64,000 nt of DNA. Source: Yponomeuta sedellus. Its lineage: Eukaryota; Arthropoda; Insecta; Lepidoptera; Yponomeutidae. The stretch lies in assembly GCA_934045075.1 (NCBI GenBank), contig OW203729.1:3545816-3609815 (forward strand), read 5' to 3'. The notes beneath the pieces were generated by a model. The model searched no databases. It saw nothing but the letters and a program-made list of their open reading frames with translations, and was not told the DNA's origin. Shown piece after piece: positions 62,286 to 64,000 of the stretch; position 1 is the stretch's first letter, and every line of letters starts with the position of its first letter. A program made the translations under genes and the position numbers.

Positions 62286-63480
62286 AGGCTACTCGCCAAT
62301 GTATCAAAACACAATTAACGCTGAAATCAACTACGACCAAATCGTATAATCGTAACAATAAATTGGACTCAATGTAAGAACTCTTGTCTCACATGACATA
62401 AGCGCAAGTGTATGTAAACGGGTATATTTAGATTTTTTTAAGCAAGACAGGTTGACACTTTTTTCCATAACGCCTGATGGTAAACGAAGAGGGGGTCTGA
62501 GTCGTTACTTTTGATCTTGAAAAGGATTTTGTGCGTTCCTCCCAACCTGTGTGCGCTCGACCATTTTGAACGGAGTTAATATGCTATAACTTCTTGTTTT
62601 AAGTTCAATTGCTTACGCAATGGGTTTTCAACGTAGATTTTAGGGAAAATCCTAAATGTATAAAAGCCGTTATCGTCACTCTGTGCGCATTCACTTGTGC
62701 AGGAAACTGACTCATTGTTCTTACCTACAAAGAACAGAATGAACCTTTTTTAATTGTATGTAATGATCTAAATTAGATAAATGTGAAAGTACTTAAATAA
62801 AAAATATTTGTACTTAACTATTATAAATCATAGCGTCTTTTGTGCTGTACTCCATTCTGTGTCTAATAAAATATTCGATTATAAATAAATCTTATGAACT
62901 TGACAATGCCTGCACTCTCTAAAGAAATATAATCATTGTATTATTGTTAATTTTAGCATGGAAATGGTTGAAAATATGTAAGTAAATGTTACAAACTGAA
63001 AGTAAATATTAATTGTTAAGGAGTAGCTTTTTCATAACAGTGGTGGTTAATAAAATACTTTTAAAGTATTCTTAAGGGTTGACTCTATATGAAGCTATGT
63101 AATTAATATAAAAATGTTATATGTGCATTGTGCAAGCTTATTTCATTGATAAGATATCTAACTCGGCGTTATTTATTCTAGATTTAGGGTACTTTGCAGA
63201 GGCGGTTGGAATGGCATGTATTACTACGAGACCACTAGGAGGTACTACCTACTTATGGTTGTCAAATTCTCTCGAAGACTTGTAAATTATCTTAAATTAT
63301 GTCAAATTAAAGGCGGGAGACAAAAAACATTTCATAAAGATTCTGTTACATATACATTAAGAAACTATTTTATCCTGTTGATAGAAATTTCTTGACGTAG
63401 TCTCGACGCTAAGAGCGTATACAGTGAAAGTTTTCTATCTCGCTCGCACACTAACATTTTTAATCAATTTTGAACATACT
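62286..63480. other. No feature recognised
   Basis: AT-rich, no gene or assignable repeat. Confidence 0.4.
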
Positions 63481-64000
63481 GTTACGGGCTAGGGTTCTGG
63501 ATTTAGATGTAAAACGCCAATGTCAACTTCTTAGGATTTATTCACGCAGGGTCTGGTCTGCAGGTCTTCACGACACGAAGTCCACACGTAGATTCCAATC
63601 GTAGTCCAATAGTATCGCTGAGGTCGTAGGTTATCGCTCGTATCGCAGGTATGTTCACTTGAAGTTCACTCTTCGCTATTCCAAATGGAACTGACAGCGC
63701 GCCGCGGCGAACAAAGTCCTTGTCAAAGAGATTTGAACCTTATACTAGTGGACATACGAGTCACTATTGCTTGCAGCGTTTTATTGTTTACTAAAACGCA
63801 GCATGCGGCGACTATTCGATAGGCTACCAGAAGGCTCTATTCTAGATGGTTCGGGATAGGACCGCGACAATACTATTATTTTAATTTTCCATTTTTGATT
63901 GAGACACGTGCCATAGTATACTTCTCTTTAAAAAAGGAAGTTACTTTAGTTATACCTCCTTGTAAACGTAGGATTGGTATCGCTTCCGCCTTGTGCAATG
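63481..64000. other. Unassigned, possibly repeat-derived
   Basis: GC content rises between 63540 and 63870. The words TGTTACGGGCTAGGGTTCTG and GGTTCGGGATAGGACCGCGA look like LTR or transposon-end sequence, but no second copy or matching border is in the window. Confidence 0.25.

Noticed and set aside
63541..63870. LTR of a retrotransposon
   Set aside because: Suggestive wording only; no partner LTR, primer-binding site or coding region in the window.

Overview
This window is nuclear DNA of an insect, most likely a moth or butterfly. Evidence: two split host genes with GT-AG introns whose exons join in phase, an AA15 chitin/cellulose-active copper monooxygenase of the insect type, and a dense load of RTE-, CR1/Jockey-, Penelope- and Helitron-like elements, MITEs and several SINE families. 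There are no operons, Shine-Dalgarno sites or CRISPR arrays. The species cannot be named from the sequence alone.

Layout. 1-31.7 kb is intergenic and built almost wholly of transposable elements. It holds a nearly intact non-LTR retrotransposon (about 6150-11050; ORF1 broken by an 8-bp duplication, ORF2 open), a 5'-truncated Penelope-like element (20935-22165, minus) and a complete-looking DNA transposon (24139-27733) with terminal inverted repeats, an AAGT target duplication and an unbroken 757-codon transposase-like gene on the minus strand. 31.8-44.8 kb is a plus-strand gene for an AA15 lytic polysaccharide monooxygenase: seven exons recognised, a 48-bp candidate cassette exon, and a signal-peptide exon that was not found. 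46.9-57.1 kb is a plus-strand six-exon gene for a TPRG1L-like protein (hSac2-domain family), complete from ATG to stop with a poly(A) signal. 57.1-64 kb is mostly unassigned sequence with scattered repeats.

Repeats. Four SINE-like families dominate: (i) a tRNA-related SINE whose tRNA-like part lies in the middle of the unit and which very often occurs as a head-to-head inverted composite inside one pair of target-site duplications; (ii) a 5S rRNA-derived SINE of about 359 bp with two subfamilies; (iii) an RTE-tailed repeat ending in (GAA)n; (iv) a tRNA-headed SINE whose body contains the CTGCAGTGGGACGT block. A tRNA-Gly-like SINE and a Tc1/mariner-like MITE are also present. Nested insertions give a relative chronology, best seen at 38866-40312, where a MITE was split by a 5S SINE and by a tRNA-SINE composite, each with its own target duplication.

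The two host genes show no evident functional link. The most unusual signals are the recurrent snap-back (fold-back) tRNA-SINE copies and the unassigned DDE-like transposon.
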